The notes under the pieces: generated by a model
Seen by the model: the letters and a program-made list of their open reading frames with translations, nothing else
Databases searched by the model: none
Told to the model about the DNA's origin: nothing
In this document: positions 1 to 7,092 of the stretch, in pieces
How the letters are laid out: each line of letters opens with the position of its first letter
Numbering within the stretch: position 1 is the first letter of the stretch
Origin: Alphaproteobacteria bacterium
GTDB lineage: Bacteria; Pseudomonadota; Alphaproteobacteria; 16-39-46
Assembly: GCA_947497675.1 (NCBI GenBank)
Contig: CANMHY010000010.1
Span: 1 to 9,776, forward strand
Direction of reading: 5' to 3'
Length of the DNA stretch: 9,776 nucleotides
Position numbers and translations under genes: made by a program

Positions 1-2
1 CG

Positions 3-77
3 GAAGAAGTTTTAAATCTTTTGGTAAAAAAAGATGAAAATCAAGACGTTATGATCCAAAAAATAGTTCAAAAATAA
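3..77 (+). CDS. C-terminal end of an unidentified protein (partial)
   Basis: An open frame enters from the left edge and ends at TAA 75-77, giving the last 24 residues, EEVLNLLVKKDENQDVMIQK followed by IVQK. The tail is charged and lysine-rich with no motif I recognise, so no function is assigned. The reading is uncertain because so short an open stretch could be chance. It is on the same strand as nrdJ and ends 94 bp before it. No hairpin with a U-run is visible between the two, so read-through into nrdJ is possible. Confidence 0.4.
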   Translation, partial: EEVLNLLVKKDENQDVMIQKIVQK

Positions 78-90
78 GCGTCTAAAGGTC

Positions 91-120
91 TTGTCAAAAT
101 ACGTAATTTATGTGTATATA
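91..120 (+). promoter_or_regulatory. Candidate sigma-70-type promoter of nrdJ
   Basis: TTGTCA at 91-96 and TATATA at 115-120 are separated by 18 bp, close to the housekeeping consensus. Transcription would start near 127, leaving a leader of about 45 nt before the nrdJ ATG at 172. The region is AT-rich, so chance matches are possible. The leader is too short and too AT-rich to hold a cobalamin riboswitch. Confidence 0.4.
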
Positions 121-123
121 TAG

Positions 124-133
124 CTACATGTAG
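124..133. promoter_or_regulatory. 10-bp perfect palindrome at the predicted nrdJ start site
   Basis: CTACATGTAG reads the same on both strands and lies immediately downstream of the candidate -10 element, where a repressor would block initiation. It does not clearly match the NrdR box I know, and no second copy at helical spacing is visible. A regulatory role is therefore only a suggestion. Confidence 0.2.
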
Positions 134-171
134 TTTTTTGTGCTTAAAAATATCAATATCTTGAGGATCTT

Positions 172-3100
172 ATGCGTATTGTTCGAAAGTTTACGACGGC
201 TGGTTGTTCCCCTTATCATAATGTTAAATTCCGAATGACCACCAGTGAAATTCGAAACCCGGATGGATCTCTTGTTTTTAGTCTTCCCAACATTGAAGTT
301 CCTGAATTTTGGTCACAAGTTGCCGCGGATATTATTGCTCAAAAATACTTTAGAAAAGCGGGTATTCCCGCTGCCACAAAGCCCGTTCCGGAAAAGGATG
401 TTCCCGTATGGCTCTACCGATCTGAGGCTGATCAAAAGAAGCTTTCGGCCTTTCCAGAAGAAGAGCGCTATGGAAGTGAAATCAAGGCGACGCAAGTTTT
501 TGATCGATTGGCTGGAACATGGACGTATTGGGGATGGAAAGAAGGCTACTTTAAAAGTGAAGAAGATGCGCTTATTTTTTATGATGAGATTCGTTATATG
601 CTCTGTCATCAGATGGCCGCGCCCAACTCTCCTCAATGGTTTAATACGGGGCTCCATTGGGCTTATGGTATTAATGGAGAATCTCAAGGACATTATTATG
701 TCGATCCAAAGACCAAGGAAGTTTTAGCCTCTACATCTTCCTATGAAAGACCTCAACCACATGCTTGCTTTATTCAAAGCATAAGAGATGATTTGGTGAA
801 CGAAGGCGGAATTATGGACCTTTGGGTGCGTGAGGCGCGTCTTTTTAAGTATGGATCCGGGACAGGAAGTAACTTTTCTGGTATTCGGGGGCAAGGAGAA
901 TATCTCTCAGGAGGCGGAAAATCCTCGGGTCTTATGAGTTTCTTAAAAATTGGGGACCGGGCAGCGGGTGCGATTAAATCTGGAGGAACAACACGCCGTG
1001 CTGCAAAAATGGTTGTGGTTGATATTGACCATCCCGATATTGAAGACTTTATTAACTGGAAAGTAAAAGAGGAACAAAAAGTTGTCTCCTTGGTCACAGG
1101 ATCAAAAATTGCCCATAAATATTTAAATAAAATATTTAAGACAATTCAAGAGGGCTATGAAAAAGGAGTGGGGGATAAGTCGTTTGACCCTCACGTGAAT
1201 GTTACCTTAAGAAATGTGATCAAAGAAGCGCGTCATCACTCAGTTCCTGATAATTATATCCATCGTGCCCTTCAGCTCGCGCGTCAAGGTATCCTTGAAA
1301 TTGATTTTTCAGTTTATGATACAGATTGGAATTCAGAGGCTTATGCAACGGTTTCCGGTCAAAATTCAAACAATTCTATTCGGGTCACCGATGATTTTTT
1401 AAAAGCTGTTTGTGACGATAAGGAGTGGACTCTTATTCGAAGAACTGATGGAAAGCCCTATAAAACGCTTTCTGCGCGAGGACTTTGGGATCAAGTTTGT
1501 TATGCTGCTTGGGCTTCAGCAGATCCAGGAGTTCAATTTGATACGACGATTAATGCGTGGCATACCTGTCCTAAAAGTGGCAGCATTCGATCTTCAAATC
1601 CCTGTTCTGAATATATGTTTTTAGATGATACCGCTTGTAATTTGACCTCTTTAAACCTTATGACATTTCGTCGTCAGGGAGAGGTCTTTGATTTTGATAC
1701 AGACGGGTTTATGTATGCTGTCCGTCTCTGGACACTTGTCCTTGAAATTTCAGTGGCAATGGCACAATTTCCATCGCGGGAGATCGCACGACTTTCCTAT
1801 GAGTTTAGAACCCTAGGATTGGGATATGCCAATATAGGAGCTCTTCTAATGGCGGCAGGGATCCCGTATGATAGTCCTGAAGCGCGTTCAATTGCAGGGG
1901 CATTGGCAGCCATTATGACAGGCGTGAGCTATGAGACCTCTGCTGAAATGGCCTCAGAACTTGGGGCTTTTGAAAAATTTGGAGAAAACCGTGAAGATAT
2001 GCTTCGGGTAATCCGCAATCATCGCCGAGCAGCCTATGGAGAAACTTCAGGATATGAAGATTTAAATATAGGTCCTGTTCCCTTAGATGCGGCTCATTGC
2101 CCTCTTCCTTCTTTAATTAAAACGGCTCAAAAATCTTGGGATAAAGCACTTTCTCTCGGAGAAAAGCACGGATATCGGAATGCACAAACAACGCTTATTG
2201 CTCCGACAGGAACGATTGGGTTGGTGATGGATTGCGATACAACAGGAATTGAACCTGACTTTGCGCTTGTTAAATTTAAAAAACTTGCTGGAGGCGGGTA
2301 CTTTAAGATTATTAATCAAACGGTGCCTGAAGCGTTGAGCCATCTTAAATATACACCTTCTGAAGTTGACGCCATCATCAAATACGCTGTTGGACATGCT
2401 ACTTTTAAAAATTCTCCTGGCATTAATACAGACGTTTTAAAAAAGAAAGGATTTACAGATGATGTTCTGCAAAAACTTGAGAACGCCTTAAAAAGTACGT
2501 TTGATATTAAATTTGTCTTTAATACGTGGATTTTGGGAAAAGAATTTTGTTTAAATACCCTAAACTTCTCTGAGGCAGACCTTGAGAATCCTGCTTTTGA
2601 GATTCTTTCTGCTCTTGGGTTTACCCCCCCTGAAATTGACGCGGCAAATCTTTATTGTTGTGGGGCCATGACACTTGAAGGCGCGCCTTTTTTAAAAGAG
2701 GAACATCTCGCTGTTTTTGATTGCGCAAATCCTTGTGGTCGTCTTGGTGTTCGGTATTTATCGGTCGAGAGTCATATTCATATGATGGCAGCGGTTCAAC
2801 CCTTTCTCTCTGGGGCTATTTCTAAAACGATCAATATGCATCACTCTGCAGATATAGAAGCATGTGATGAGGCGTATATGCTTTCTTGGCGATTGGGGCT
2901 TAAGTCCAATGCCCTTTATCGGGATGGGTCGAAACTTTCTCAAGCATTATCTTCTTCCTCTTCAGATTTAGGATTTGATTTAGAGGACGATACGGAACAT
3001 GAAAAAATTCAAAAAATCTTAACAGCGTCGCAAACTGAAAAAGCCACCTTGGTATCTGAACGTATTGTGGAAAAAATTATTCGGCATGTGGAACGTCAAA

Positions 3101-3825
3101 AACTGCCTCCTCGTCGTAAAGGATATACTCAAAAAGCAACGATTGGGGGACATAAAGTCTACCTGAGGACAGGGGAGTATGAAGATGGAAAAATTGGCGA
3201 GATTTTCATTGACATGCACAAAGAAGGGGCGGCTTTTCGGAGTTTGATGCATGGATTTGCGATGGCCATCTCCATGGGTCTTCAATATGGAGTTCCCTTG
3301 GAAGAATTTGTGGATGCCTTTGTTTTTACACGATTTGAACCCTCTGGCATTGTGACAGGCAATGAGACAATTAAGATGGCAACGTCTATTTTAGATTATA
3401 TCTTTAGGGAGCTTGCTGTTTCTTATTTAGGACGGACAGATCTTGCCCATGCAGAACCATCGGATATTCTGCCTGACAGTTTGGGACAGGGAAGTTCGCG
3501 CGAGGGGATTTTAAAGACAGAAAGTGGAGGTACGGACTCCGTCCAACATGCAAGTACGGGGTATATGCGACGGAATCTTTATGTGATTCAGAATAAGACA
3601 GTGTCTCAAATTCGTGTCCAAGAAGATGAAAAGGAAGAGGGTTCTTTTAAAGTTTCAGAAAGTCTTAAATCTCCAACGGAATCAACCCGCATAAATCGCA
3701 TTCAAGAAGCCCGTCTTAAGGGCTTTGAAGGAGACTCGTGTCGTGAATGTGGGAACTTTACTCTGGTCCGAAATGGTACCTGCTTAAAATGTGAAACGTG
3801 TGGATCAACGACTGGGTGTTCTTAA
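172..3825 (+). CDS. nrdJ: Cobalamin-dependent (class II) ribonucleoside-diphosphate reductase
   Basis: This enzyme reduces ribonucleotides to deoxyribonucleotides in the cytoplasm, using adenosylcobalamin to generate the active-site thiyl radical. It needs neither a NrdB subunit nor oxygen. The catalytic barrel spans roughly residues 100-910. NPCSE at 476-480 supplies Asn476, the presumed thiyl Cys478 and Glu480. Cys199 and Cys489 match the redox pair that is oxidised during reduction. PTGTIG at 678-683 is the phosphate-binding loop. A serine run (927-931) and acidic linker lead to a TSCPD domain at about 980-1085. The tail has Cys1190, 1193, 1204, 1207, 1210 and 1216, which fit a zinc-ribbon-like site plus the C-terminal cysteines that re-reduce the active site. 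The length of 1217 residues is normal for the long alphaproteobacterial type. I see no ATP-cone at the N-terminus. GAGG at 163-166 lies 5 nt before the ATG and supports this start. The frame is intact. Identification is firm; regulation is not. Confidence 0.97.
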   Translation: MRIVRKFTTAGCSPYHNVKFRMTTSEIRNPDGSLVFSLPNIEVPEFWSQVAADIIAQKYFRKAGIPAATKPVPEKDVPVWLYRSEADQKKLSAFPEEERYGSEIKATQVFDRLAGTWTYWGWKEGYFKSEEDALIFYDEIRYMLCHQMAAPNSPQWFNTGLHWAYGINGESQGHYYVDPKTKEVLASTSSYERPQPHACFIQSIRDDLVNEGGIMDLWVREARLFKYGSGTGSNFSGIRGQGEYLSGGGKSSGLMSFLKIGDRAAGAIKSGGTTRRAAKMVVVDIDHPDIEDFINWKVKEEQKVVSLVTGSKIAHKYLNKIFKTIQEGYEKGVGDKSFDPHVNVTLRNVIKEARHHSVPDNYIHRALQLARQGILEIDFSVYDTDWNSEAYATVSGQNSNNSIRVTDDFLKAVCDDKEWTLIRRTDGKPYKTLSARGLWDQVCYAAWASADPGVQFDTTINAWHTCPKSGSIRSSNPCSEYMFLDDTACNLTSLNLMTFRRQGEVFDFDTDGFMYAVRLWTLVLEISVAMAQFPSREIARLSYEFRTLGLGYANIGALLMAAGIPYDSPEARSIAGALAAIMTGVSYETSAEMASELGAFEKFGENREDMLRVIRNHRRAAYGETSGYEDLNIGPVPLDAAHCPLPSLIKTAQKSWDKALSLGEKHGYRNAQTTLIAPTGTIGLVMDCDTTGIEPDFALVKFKKLAGGGYFKIINQTVPEALSHLKYTPSEVDAIIKYAVGHATFKNSPGINTDVLKKKGFTDDVLQKLENALKSTFDIKFVFNTWILGKEFCLNTLNFSEADLENPAFEILSALGFTPPEIDAANLYCCGAMTLEGAPFLKEEHLAVFDCANPCGRLGVRYLSVESHIHMMAAVQPFLSGAISKTINMHHSADIEACDEAYMLSWRLGLKSNALYRDGSKLSQALSSSSSDLGFDLEDDTEHEKIQKILTASQTEKATLVSERIVEKIIRHVERQKLPPRRKGYTQKATIGGHKVYLRTGEYEDGKIGEIFIDMHKEGAAFRSLMHGFAMAISMGLQYGVPLEEFVDAFVFTRFEPSGIVTGNETIKMATSILDYIFRELAVSYLGRTDLAHAEPSDILPDSLGQGSSREGILKTESGGTDSVQHASTGYMRRNLYVIQNKTVSQIRVQEDEKEEGSFKVSESLKSPTESTRINRIQEARLKGFEGDSCRECGNFTLVRNGTCLKCETCGSTTGCS

Positions 3826-3859
3826 GTTCAGAAGTATATTTTAAAAATAGTTTCATAGC

Positions 3860-3889
3860 TTGACCAGTGCCTCTTTAATCATGTAAACA
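3860..3889 (+). promoter_or_regulatory. Weak candidate promoter for the epimerase gene
   Basis: TTGACC at 3860-3865 is a good -35 match, followed after 18 bp by TAAACA at 3884-3889, a poor -10. If real, the transcript would begin close to the GC-rich hairpin at 3894-3922. The gene needs some promoter if that hairpin stops transcription from nrdJ, but the evidence here is slight. Confidence 0.2.
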
Positions 3890-3893
3890 AAAC

Positions 3894-3922
3894 AACGCCC
3901 CCTCCATATTCGAAGGGGCGTT
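3894..3922. terminator. GC-rich hairpin between nrdJ and the epimerase gene
   Basis: AACGCCCC at 3894-3901 pairs perfectly with GGGGCGTT at 3915-3922 around a 13-nt loop. The stem is strong enough to terminate nrdJ transcription. However, the plus strand that follows (AAAGGTTCAATT) is not a proper U-run. Read on the minus strand, the hairpin is followed by GTTGTTTTGTTTAC, which is richer in T. It may be an imperfect or bidirectional terminator, or a structure in the leader of the downstream gene. Confidence 0.5.
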
Positions 3923-3954
3923 AAAGGTTCAATTATTTAAGTTAAGGATAATAG

Positions 3955-4947
3955 ATGTCATTTCCAATTCTTGTGACAGGGGCAGCTGGGTTTATTGGAT
4001 TTCATGTGGCAAAAGCTCTGCTCGAAAAAGGCGAGAAGGTTCTCGCTTTTGATAATTTATCACCCTATTATGACGTTAAGCTTAAAGAAGACCGTCTTAA
4101 AATTTTAAAAGAGTTTCCTCAGTTTATTTTTCATAAAGTGGATATTTCAAAGAAATCAGAAATTGAAACGCTCTGGAAACAGTATCATCCTAAAAAAGTT
4201 GTACATCTTGCTGCTCAAGCGGGGGTAAGATATTCCTTAGAGGATCCCTTTACGTACATTGAAACAAACGTTATGGGGCATTTAATTCTCTTAGAGCAAG
4301 CTCGGTTTGAAGAAGGATTTCAGCATTTTGTATATGCTTCAACGTCTTCCGTGTATGGGCTGAATGAAAAGCTTCCCTTTTCCGTGGAAGATCCAACAGA
4401 CTCTCCTATTTCTGTCTATGCCGCGACAAAAAAGATGGATGAGCTTTTGTCGGGTGTCTATCGATACCTTTTTAAAGTGCCAGCAACAGGGTTAAGGTTT
4501 TTTACGGTTTATGGTCCTTGGGGACGTCCAGACATGTCTGCTTTTATCTTTTTGCGTAAAATTATAAAAGGAGAGCCGATTCCTGTTTTTAATGAGGGAA
4601 AGATGGCAAGGGACTATACATATGTCGATGACATTGTCTCCGGAATTCTCAAAGTTCTTGAAAAACCCTCCTTTGATGCCGCGGGAGATCCTGTTCATAA
4701 GGTCTATAATCTTGGAAATAGTTCAAAAGAACCTTTAATGCGTTTTATTTCGTTGATTGAGGAAAATATTGGAAAGAAGGCTCAAATCGAGTTTCTTCCG
4801 ATGCACCCCGCAGACGTTAAGGAAACATGTGCTGATATCAAAGAGTCTCAACAAGACTTTGGATTTGCTCCTAAAATCTCTCTTGATGAAGGCATTAAAA
4901 AACTTGTGACGTGGTACAAGGATTATTATAAAGATTCAACTGCCTAA
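3955..4947 (+). CDS. NAD-dependent sugar-nucleotide epimerase, UDP-glucuronate 4-epimerase-like
   Basis: This is an extended short-chain dehydrogenase/reductase of 330 residues. Such enzymes invert C4 of a UDP-sugar through a transient 4-keto intermediate held with NAD, in the cytoplasm. The Rossmann glycine motif is TGAAGFIG (residues 8-15), and Asp33 after the second strand fits NAD binding. YASTSSVYG (127-135) carries the catalytic Thr/Ser, and YAATK (155-159) supplies the catalytic Tyr155 and Lys159. HLAAQAGVRYS (84-94) and RFFTVYGPWGRPDM (181-194) are typical of the UDP-glucuronate 4-epimerase branch, which makes UDP-galacturonate for capsule or LPS. UDP-glucose or UDP-GlcNAc epimerase activity cannot be excluded, so no symbol is given. 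AAGGA at 3944-3948 lies 6 nt before the ATG. No glycosyltransferase or export gene adjoins it. The gene ends 3 bp from the convergent LapA-domain gene. Confidence 0.88.
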   Translation: MSFPILVTGAAGFIGFHVAKALLEKGEKVLAFDNLSPYYDVKLKEDRLKILKEFPQFIFHKVDISKKSEIETLWKQYHPKKVVHLAAQAGVRYSLEDPFTYIETNVMGHLILLEQARFEEGFQHFVYASTSSVYGLNEKLPFSVEDPTDSPISVYAATKKMDELLSGVYRYLFKVPATGLRFFTVYGPWGRPDMSAFIFLRKIIKGEPIPVFNEGKMARDYTYVDDIVSGILKVLEKPSFDAAGDPVHKVYNLGNSSKEPLMRFISLIEENIGKKAQIEFLPMHPADVKETCADIKESQQDFGFAPKISLDEGIKKLVTWYKDYYKDSTA

Positions 4948-4971
4948 AGTTTAATCGCTTGAATCTTTTTT
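4931..4971 (+). terminator. Probable intrinsic terminator of the epimerase gene, in the convergent overlap
   Basis: AAGATTCAA at 4931-4939 pairs with TTGAATCTT at 4959-4967 (9 bp, 19-nt loop) and is followed by a T-run at 4966-4971. The left arm lies in the last epimerase codons. The right arm and T-run lie in the last codons of the opposing LapA-domain gene. The stem is AT-rich and the loop long, so efficiency is uncertain. The minus-strand side lacks a good U-run. Confidence 0.45.
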
Positions 4972-5166
4972 CTGAAAAAAATGGGTTACCCAATTTGTAA
5001 AGCACCCAACGGAAAATCCTAAGAAGAAGACAATAAGAATAATAAAGACGAGGGGGGACTCAACATCATAAGGAAGAGGCCATAGGCTTACAAGAGCAGG
5101 TGTTTTATTAGACACCGAAAAAACCACAACCAAAATCATGATGATGAGGGATAAAATTTTTGACAT
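4951..5166 (-). CDS. Small inner-membrane protein with LapA (DUF1049) domain
   Basis: The 71-residue protein has two hydrophobic segments, about 3-18 and 38-60. They are joined by a short loop with the family pattern FSVSN (16-20) then VSLWPLPYDVESP (26-38). The tail is charged (FQKKDSSD). This matches the LapA/DUF1049 family, whose E. coli member acts with LapB in controlling LPS synthesis. Whether this protein does the same is inference, because no lapB is present. AGAAGGA at 5174-5180 sits 7 nt before the ATG. ihfB lies upstream on the same strand, a pairing seen in many proteobacteria, but a terminator separates the two, so this gene probably has its own promoter or depends on read-through. 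I could not find a convincing promoter in the 75 bases between them. Confidence 0.8.
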   Translation of the reverse strand: MSKILSLIIMILVVVFSVSNKTPALVSLWPLPYDVESPLVFIILIVFFLGFSVGCFTNWVTHFFQKKDSSD

Positions 5167-5240
5167 TTGATCTTCCTTCTTAAAAATCTAAGGAAAGCTT
5201 TGCAAATTAATGTCTCTTTTGCAATAGAAAAATGTTTGGG

Positions 5241-5275
5241 CATAAAAAAACCGCTTATTCAGCGGCTTTTTTATG
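5241..5275 (-). terminator. Intrinsic terminator after ihfB (probably bidirectional)
   Basis: CCGCT at 5251-5255 pairs with AGCGG at 5261-5265 around a 5-nt loop. The stem is flanked by seven A residues on the left (5244-5250) and six T residues on the right (5267-5272). Read on the minus strand, it is a compact GC stem followed by seven U residues, 26 bp past the ihfB stop codon. The A/T flanks could extend the stem and make it work on either strand. No plus-strand gene ends here, so its clear role is to end ihfB transcription. Confidence 0.8.
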
Positions 5276-5300
5276 TGCATTAAGACAAAAGCTTAAGAGT

Positions 5301-5588
5301 CTAACTTTTCCATTGATTAAGGCTTGAAAGAAGAGATCTTCCGCATTTGAAAAAAGGAATATCTTTTTCGTCAACCTTTACAGCCGCGCCCGTACGAGGA
5401 TTGCGTCCAACGCGTCCTTTACGATGACGGACAGAAAAAGCCCCAAAATTTCGGAACTCAGCACGATTATTTTTTGCGAGAGAGCCTGAAATTTCGTCAA
5501 AAATAAGAGCGACGATACGCTCCATATGATCTTCTGAAATATCTGGAAACCGGAGGGCTAATTTGTGTACGAGCTCTGAACGTGTCAT
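5301..5588 (-). CDS. ihfB: Integration host factor subunit beta
   Basis: This is a 95-residue nucleoid protein of the HU/IHF family. As a heterodimer with IHF-alpha it binds specific sites in the minor groove and bends DNA sharply, affecting promoters, replication and recombination. The N-terminal MTRSELVHKLA and the central FRNFGAFSVRHRKGRVGRNP (45-64) are close to known IhfB. Pro64 in RNPRTG (62-67) is the residue that intercalates at the kink. The C-terminal DIPFFKCGRSL has Cys82 where family members usually have proline (KPGK). The alpha subunit is not in the window. AAGGAAG at 5594-5600 lies 5 nt before the ATG. A terminator follows the gene and a good promoter precedes it, so it is probably transcribed alone. 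HU is the main alternative, but the start and arm sequence fit IHF-beta better. Confidence 0.93.
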   Translation of the reverse strand: MTRSELVHKLALRFPDISEDHMERIVALIFDEISGSLAKNNRAEFRNFGAFSVRHRKGRVGRNPRTGAAVKVDEKDIPFFKCGRSLLSSLNQWKS

Positions 5589-5660
5589 ATGAACTTCCTT
5601 TTTTCTTGTTTATGTTTTGCTTTTTTGTGACACACACTATAAAACATTCTTTACCACTCT

Positions 5661-5688
5661 ATGATACAAAATTTAACGCATTCGTCAA
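5661..5688 (-). promoter_or_regulatory. Promoter of ihfB
   Basis: On the minus strand, TTGACG (5688-5683) and TATCAT (5666-5661) are separated by 16 bp, a close match to the housekeeping consensus. The transcript would start near 5654, giving a leader of about 65 nt before the ATG at 5588. The same bases read on the plus strand give TATGAT at 5660-5665, a good -10 hexamer for recF but without a recognisable -35. Confidence 0.6.
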
Positions 5689-5736
5689 GAGAATAAGTGT
5701 AAAAATGAATATTTTCAACACGAAAAGGTTTTAAAA

Positions 5737-6891
5737 GTGTTTTCAATTCGACTCCGAGATTTATCGTTGACGCAGTTTAGGTGCTATTCTTCCTTAAAAC
5801 TTTTGTTTGAGGAGCGGGTTATTATTTTTACAGGACCTAATGGCGCTGGCAAAACAAATATTCTGGAGGCGATCTCTTTCTTAAATCCAGGACGTGGGCT
5901 CAGACATGCAAAACTCTCAGATCTTATCAGAAAAGACTCTTCTTTCTCTCAAAGAGAGGACGCTTCTTTGGGGTGGATTATTTCTGCCCATCTGACGTTG
6001 CCGCGGGGGATGTGTCAAATTGGGACGGCTCTTGCTCTTTCTCAAAGAGAAGAAGAGGCTGAAAAGCGTGTTATTCGCATGGACGGTAATGATTTAAGCT
6101 CTCAGACGGAACTTGAAAAGATTTTGAGCGTTCTTTGGATGACGCCTGCCATGGATCGCCTTTTAAGTGATGGGCCTTCTCAGAGACGAAAACTCCTTGA
6201 TAAATTCATCTCAAGTCTTGATCCAGATCACTCAAAGCGTTTGTATCGCTACGAATATGCCATGCGCGAACGGTCACGACTTTTAAAAGAAGGTCGAAAT
6301 GATCCTCTTTGGTTTGCGACTTTGGAAGAAAAAATGGCTCTTGAAGGTATTGCTCTGACAGCCTCTCGTGAGGAAATGCTCGAGCTTTTAATATCCAGTA
6401 TGAATTCTCATCTTGGATCTTTTCCACGGGCTCATCTCACTTTGAAAGGAGAAGTGGAGGAGCTTCTTAAAAAACATTCTGCTCTTGAGGCAGAGGATAT
6501 CTTTAAACAAAGGCTGAAGGAACTCCGGTCTCATGATAGAGCCTCAGGAAGAGCTTCTCTGGGGCCACATCTCAGTGATCTTGAGGTTATTCATGTCGAA
6601 AAAAATATTCCAATTCCTCTCTGCTCTACGGGAGAGCAGAAAGTCCTCTTGGTCTCTTTGATTTTAGCGCACCTTAGAATTCATGCCTTGCGGCGTAAAG
6701 AAACGCCCCTCTTGCTTCTGGATGAAGGGCTCGTTCATCTTGACACAATACGTCGTCAAGCGCTCTTTGAAGAGCTCGAAAATCTGAACGTTCAGACGTT
6801 TCTGACAGGGACAGATATATCCGCTTTTGAAGTCGTTCAGGGAAAAGCTCAATTTTTTGACGTTCAAGCTGGAGAGGTTATGGAGAGATGA
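5737..6891 (+). CDS. recF: DNA replication and repair protein RecF
   Basis: RecF is an SMC-like ATPase that acts with RecO and RecR to load RecA at single-strand gaps. The 384-residue protein has Walker A GPNGAGKT (33-40), the RecF-specific DGPSQRRKLLD (145-155), the ABC signature STGEQK (297-302), and Walker B LLLLDE (325-330) followed by a D-loop (LVHLD, 332-336). The length is usual. The start is GTG at 5737, preceded by AAAAGG at 5723-5728 with 8 nt spacing, and no in-frame ATG lies nearby upstream. The gene is not beside dnaA, dnaN or gyrB, its common neighbours. It diverges from ihfB across 148 bp and its stop overlaps the next gene by ATGA, so the two are probably cotranscribed. No clear promoter of its own was found: TATAAA at 5638-5643 or TATGAT at 5660-5665 could be the -10. 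Confidence 0.95.
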   Translation: MFSIRLRDLSLTQFRCYSSLKLLFEERVIIFTGPNGAGKTNILEAISFLNPGRGLRHAKLSDLIRKDSSFSQREDASLGWIISAHLTLPRGMCQIGTALALSQREEEAEKRVIRMDGNDLSSQTELEKILSVLWMTPAMDRLLSDGPSQRRKLLDKFISSLDPDHSKRLYRYEYAMRERSRLLKEGRNDPLWFATLEEKMALEGIALTASREEMLELLISSMNSHLGSFPRAHLTLKGEVEELLKKHSALEAEDIFKQRLKELRSHDRASGRASLGPHLSDLEVIHVEKNIPIPLCSTGEQKVLLVSLILAHLRIHALRRKETPLLLLDEGLVHLDTIRRQALFEELENLNVQTFLTGTDISAFEVVQGKAQFFDVQAGEVMER

Positions 6892-7076
6892 AGAAAGATA
6901 AGAAAAAAGAGGATGCAAAAGAAGGAACAGCGGCTTCTGTCAAGGGGCGTATGAGTGATTTTTTTGGAATGGGAAAACCAAAGAACCAGAAAAATCCCAT
7001 GACGTTAGAGGAGATCGATGAGGCTATTGCTCAAGCTGTATGTTCAGAAATGACCAGAATTTCAAAAAATCAATAA
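6888..7076 (+). CDS. Small lysine-rich protein with an AbrB/MazE antitoxin-like tail, coupled to recF
   Basis: The 62-residue product starts at an ATG overlapping the recF stop (ATGA, 6888-6891), with GGAGAGG at 6871-6877 as a possible ribosome site. This arrangement supports real, translationally coupled expression. The first 20 residues are basic and probably disordered (MKKDKKKEDAKEG...). From residue 22, MSDFFGMGKPKNQKNPMTLE continues as EIDEAIAQAVCSEMTR. This resembles, from memory, the C-terminal tail of AbrB/MazE/VapB-type antitoxins (a DFFG segment, then TLEEIDEAIA), the part that wraps the toxin. The N-terminal swapped-hairpin DNA-binding domain is absent. No toxin adjoins it, since the next gene is murJ in convergent orientation. 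It could be an orphan or degraded antitoxin, or an unrelated small helical protein. No function is assigned. Confidence 0.6.
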   Translation: MKKDKKKEDAKEGTAASVKGRMSDFFGMGKPKNQKNPMTLEEIDEAIAQAVCSEMTRISKNQ

Positions 7077-7084
7077 GATTTGAT
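7063..7084 (-). terminator. Weak candidate terminator for murJ
   Basis: Read on the minus strand past the murJ stop, ATCAA (7084-7080) pairs with TTGAT (7073-7069) around a 6-nt loop and runs into TTTTTTG (7069-7063). The five-pair AT-rich stem is weak. It lies inside the last codons of the opposing small gene. The U-run is its best feature. Confidence 0.25.
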
Positions 7085-7092
7085 CATAAACT

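Noticed and set aside
78..171. Possible cobalamin riboswitch before nrdJ
   Set aside because: The gap is only 94 bp, very AT-rich, and lacks anything like a B12-box or the required long folded leader.
313..693. Minus-strand open frame of 126 codons inside nrdJ
   Set aside because: It lies wholly antisense to conserved NrdJ sequence, and its translation shows no recognisable domain.
245..727. Plus-strand open frame of 160 codons in another frame of nrdJ
   Set aside because: It overlaps well-conserved NrdJ coding sequence and its composition looks like an out-of-frame shadow.
5947..6050. Repeated TCTCAAAGAGA at 5947-5957 and 6040-6050 in recF, both encoding SQRE
   Set aside because: Only 11 bases are shared, flanking sequence differs, and it fits chance in a Ser/Glu-rich region.
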